Of a DNA stretch of 64,000 nt, positions 63,132-64,000 are shown piece after piece. This DNA is from Paenibacillus sp. FSL R7-0337 (lineage in GTDB: Bacteria; Bacillota; Bacilli; Paenibacillales; Paenibacillaceae). The notes below the pieces were generated by a model. It saw nothing but the letters and a program-made list of their open reading frames with translations. It was not told the DNA's origin and did no database searches. Within the stretch, counting starts at the first letter, position 1, and each line of letters opens with the position of its first letter. Where the stretch lies: contig NZ_CP150218.1 in the NCBI RefSeq assembly GCF_037969875.1, positions 3,162,001 to 3,226,000 of the forward strand, written 5' to 3'. Position numbers and translations under genes: made by a program.

Positions 63132-64000
63132 AATTATTACTTTTAAAAGTTTTTCGTGATTTAGCCAAGGATAAATTCCGAACGATCCTGTCGTTGCTCG
63201 CCATGCTAGTCGGCACTTCAGCTTTTGGGATCATGTTGTTCACCTATTTCATTCTAGACCGGGAGCTAGTGGATGTATTCGTACCCACCCAGCCTTCATC
63301 AGCAAATATTATGTTAGACCGTGTTGAAGACAACCTGATCCAATTGACCAAGAACTTTGAAGGCATTGGTAAAGTTGAAGAAAAGGCGGTATACCCGCTG
63401 CGCATCAAGATCGGGGAGGATAAATGGAAAACCCTTTATTTATACGGGATAAAAGATTTCAAGAATATTCAAAGCAATAAAATCTCCAGTATTGACGGCT
63501 CCTTCAACCCGGGTCTAAATGAAGTACTAATTGAGCGGGATGCGCTGGGTGTGGCCAAAACAGCTATTAATGAAAACATCGTATTCACCCTACCGGATTC
63601 AAGCATCAAGGAGTTGAAGGTCGTAGGCTCGGTTAATGATATCCATGTTCACCCTGCCTCTATGCATCAAACGGTATACGCTTATGTGTCATTTGAGACT
63701 CTTGCCCAGCTTGGCCTCACACCCAACCGATTAGATATCACCTTGTCCGAACATCCTTATAACCGTGAGCATATTCTGAGCACAACCAGAGATTACATGA
63801 AGGAGATTGTTAACAAGGGATACGCCGTGAGTAACATTGAGGTTTCTCTTACTCCTGGACAAAGCCCCCACAAGGCTGAGTACAATGCCGTGCTTTTTAT
63901 AATTCGGATATTTAGCGGCCTGGCCTTTGTATTAGGTTGCATGATTATTACCAGTCTGCTTTCAACTATTCTGACTCAACAGGTTAAGCAGATTGGTATA
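63128..64000 (+). CDS. FtsX/MacB-type ABC transporter permease, 3' end cut by window
   Basis: 291 residues before the window edge. N-terminal membrane segment FRTILSLLAMLVGTSAFGIML, a roughly 230-residue extracytoplasmic MacB-type domain, then a second segment FIIRIFSGLAFVLGCMIITS near 255-280 where the sequence stops. The remaining two membrane segments should lie beyond. Start ATG overlaps the ATPase stop by 4 bp. Confidence 0.9.
   Translation, partial: MKLLLLKVFRDLAKDKFRTILSLLAMLVGTSAFGIMLFTYFILDRELVDVFVPTQPSSANIMLDRVEDNLIQLTKNFEGIGKVEEKAVYPLRIKIGEDKWKTLYLYGIKDFKNIQSNKISSIDGSFNPGLNEVLIERDALGVAKTAINENIVFTLPDSSIKELKVVGSVNDIHVHPASMHQTVYAYVSFETLAQLGLTPNRLDITLSEHPYNREHILSTTRDYMKEIVNKGYAVSNIEVSLTPGQSPHKAEYNAVLFIIRIFSGLAFVLGCMIITSLLSTILTQQVKQIGI

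Overview
The window reads as a chromosomal segment of a Paenibacillus-like Firmicute. The evidence is the mix of gene families: several CUT1 sugar ABC operons with lipoprotein binding proteins, YesM/YesN-type two-component pairs, a membrane AraC regulator, two T-box leaders, a perfect match to the Bacillus cre consensus, and strong GGAGG-type ribosome binding sites. The genus call is an inference; no 16S or other marker is present.

Layout. 1-2.1 kb: a SelA/DgaE-like PLP enzyme (cut by the window edge) and an amidohydrolase partner. 2.3-4.7 kb: a membrane AraC-type regulator. 5.0-19.7 kb: a mannoside/N-glycan utilisation locus. A leftward operon (two LplB/YtcP-type permeases, an LplA-like binding lipoprotein, GH3, GH38, GH130) has a good promoter with a perfect cre site just downstream; a second GH38 and a GH125 alpha-mannosidase run rightward. 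Together these could import mannosylated oligosaccharides, trim alpha-mannose and phosphorolyse beta-mannosides. 20-30.5 kb: mostly housekeeping (deoC, a chemotaxis receptor, a SulP transporter, T-box-controlled DAHP synthase/chorismate mutase, a hybrid histidine kinase with a single-domain response regulator, a duplicated MpsC-like protein). 30.8-34.3 kb: a luciferase-like oxidoreductase, an unusual 51-bp tandem array with a palindromic core, and a TIR-like protein with a GAF-like tail plus a small basic protein. 34.5-36.7 kb: an SH3-amidase and an HD-GYP protein. 36.8-43.6 kb: a YesMN pair divergent from a sugar ABC transporter, with two copies of a likely operator. 44-52.3 kb: Nramp Mn transporter with a MntR-like box, T-box-controlled glutaminyl-tRNA synthetase, a methyltransferase-TPR protein, an oxalate-decarboxylase-like bicupin and an ArsB-type transporter. 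52.6-55.8 kb: a holin-like mini-toxin and a pair of REP-like palindromes invaded by an IS3-family element (ATA target duplication) and an IS110-family element lying in the loop of one palindrome. 55.9-64 kb: a second luciferase-like enzyme, a truncated cysteine hydrolase, another sugar ABC operon, and a membrane methyltransferase-like protein with a MacB/FtsX-type ABC exporter (last gene cut by the window edge).

The least ordinary content is the TIR/GAF-like gene pair, the IS110 insertion in a hairpin loop, the 51-bp palindromic tandem array, and dispersed intergenic palindromes whose two copies show compensatory base changes. No rRNA, tRNA or CRISPR array was seen. All family assignments come from reading motifs; no database search was run.
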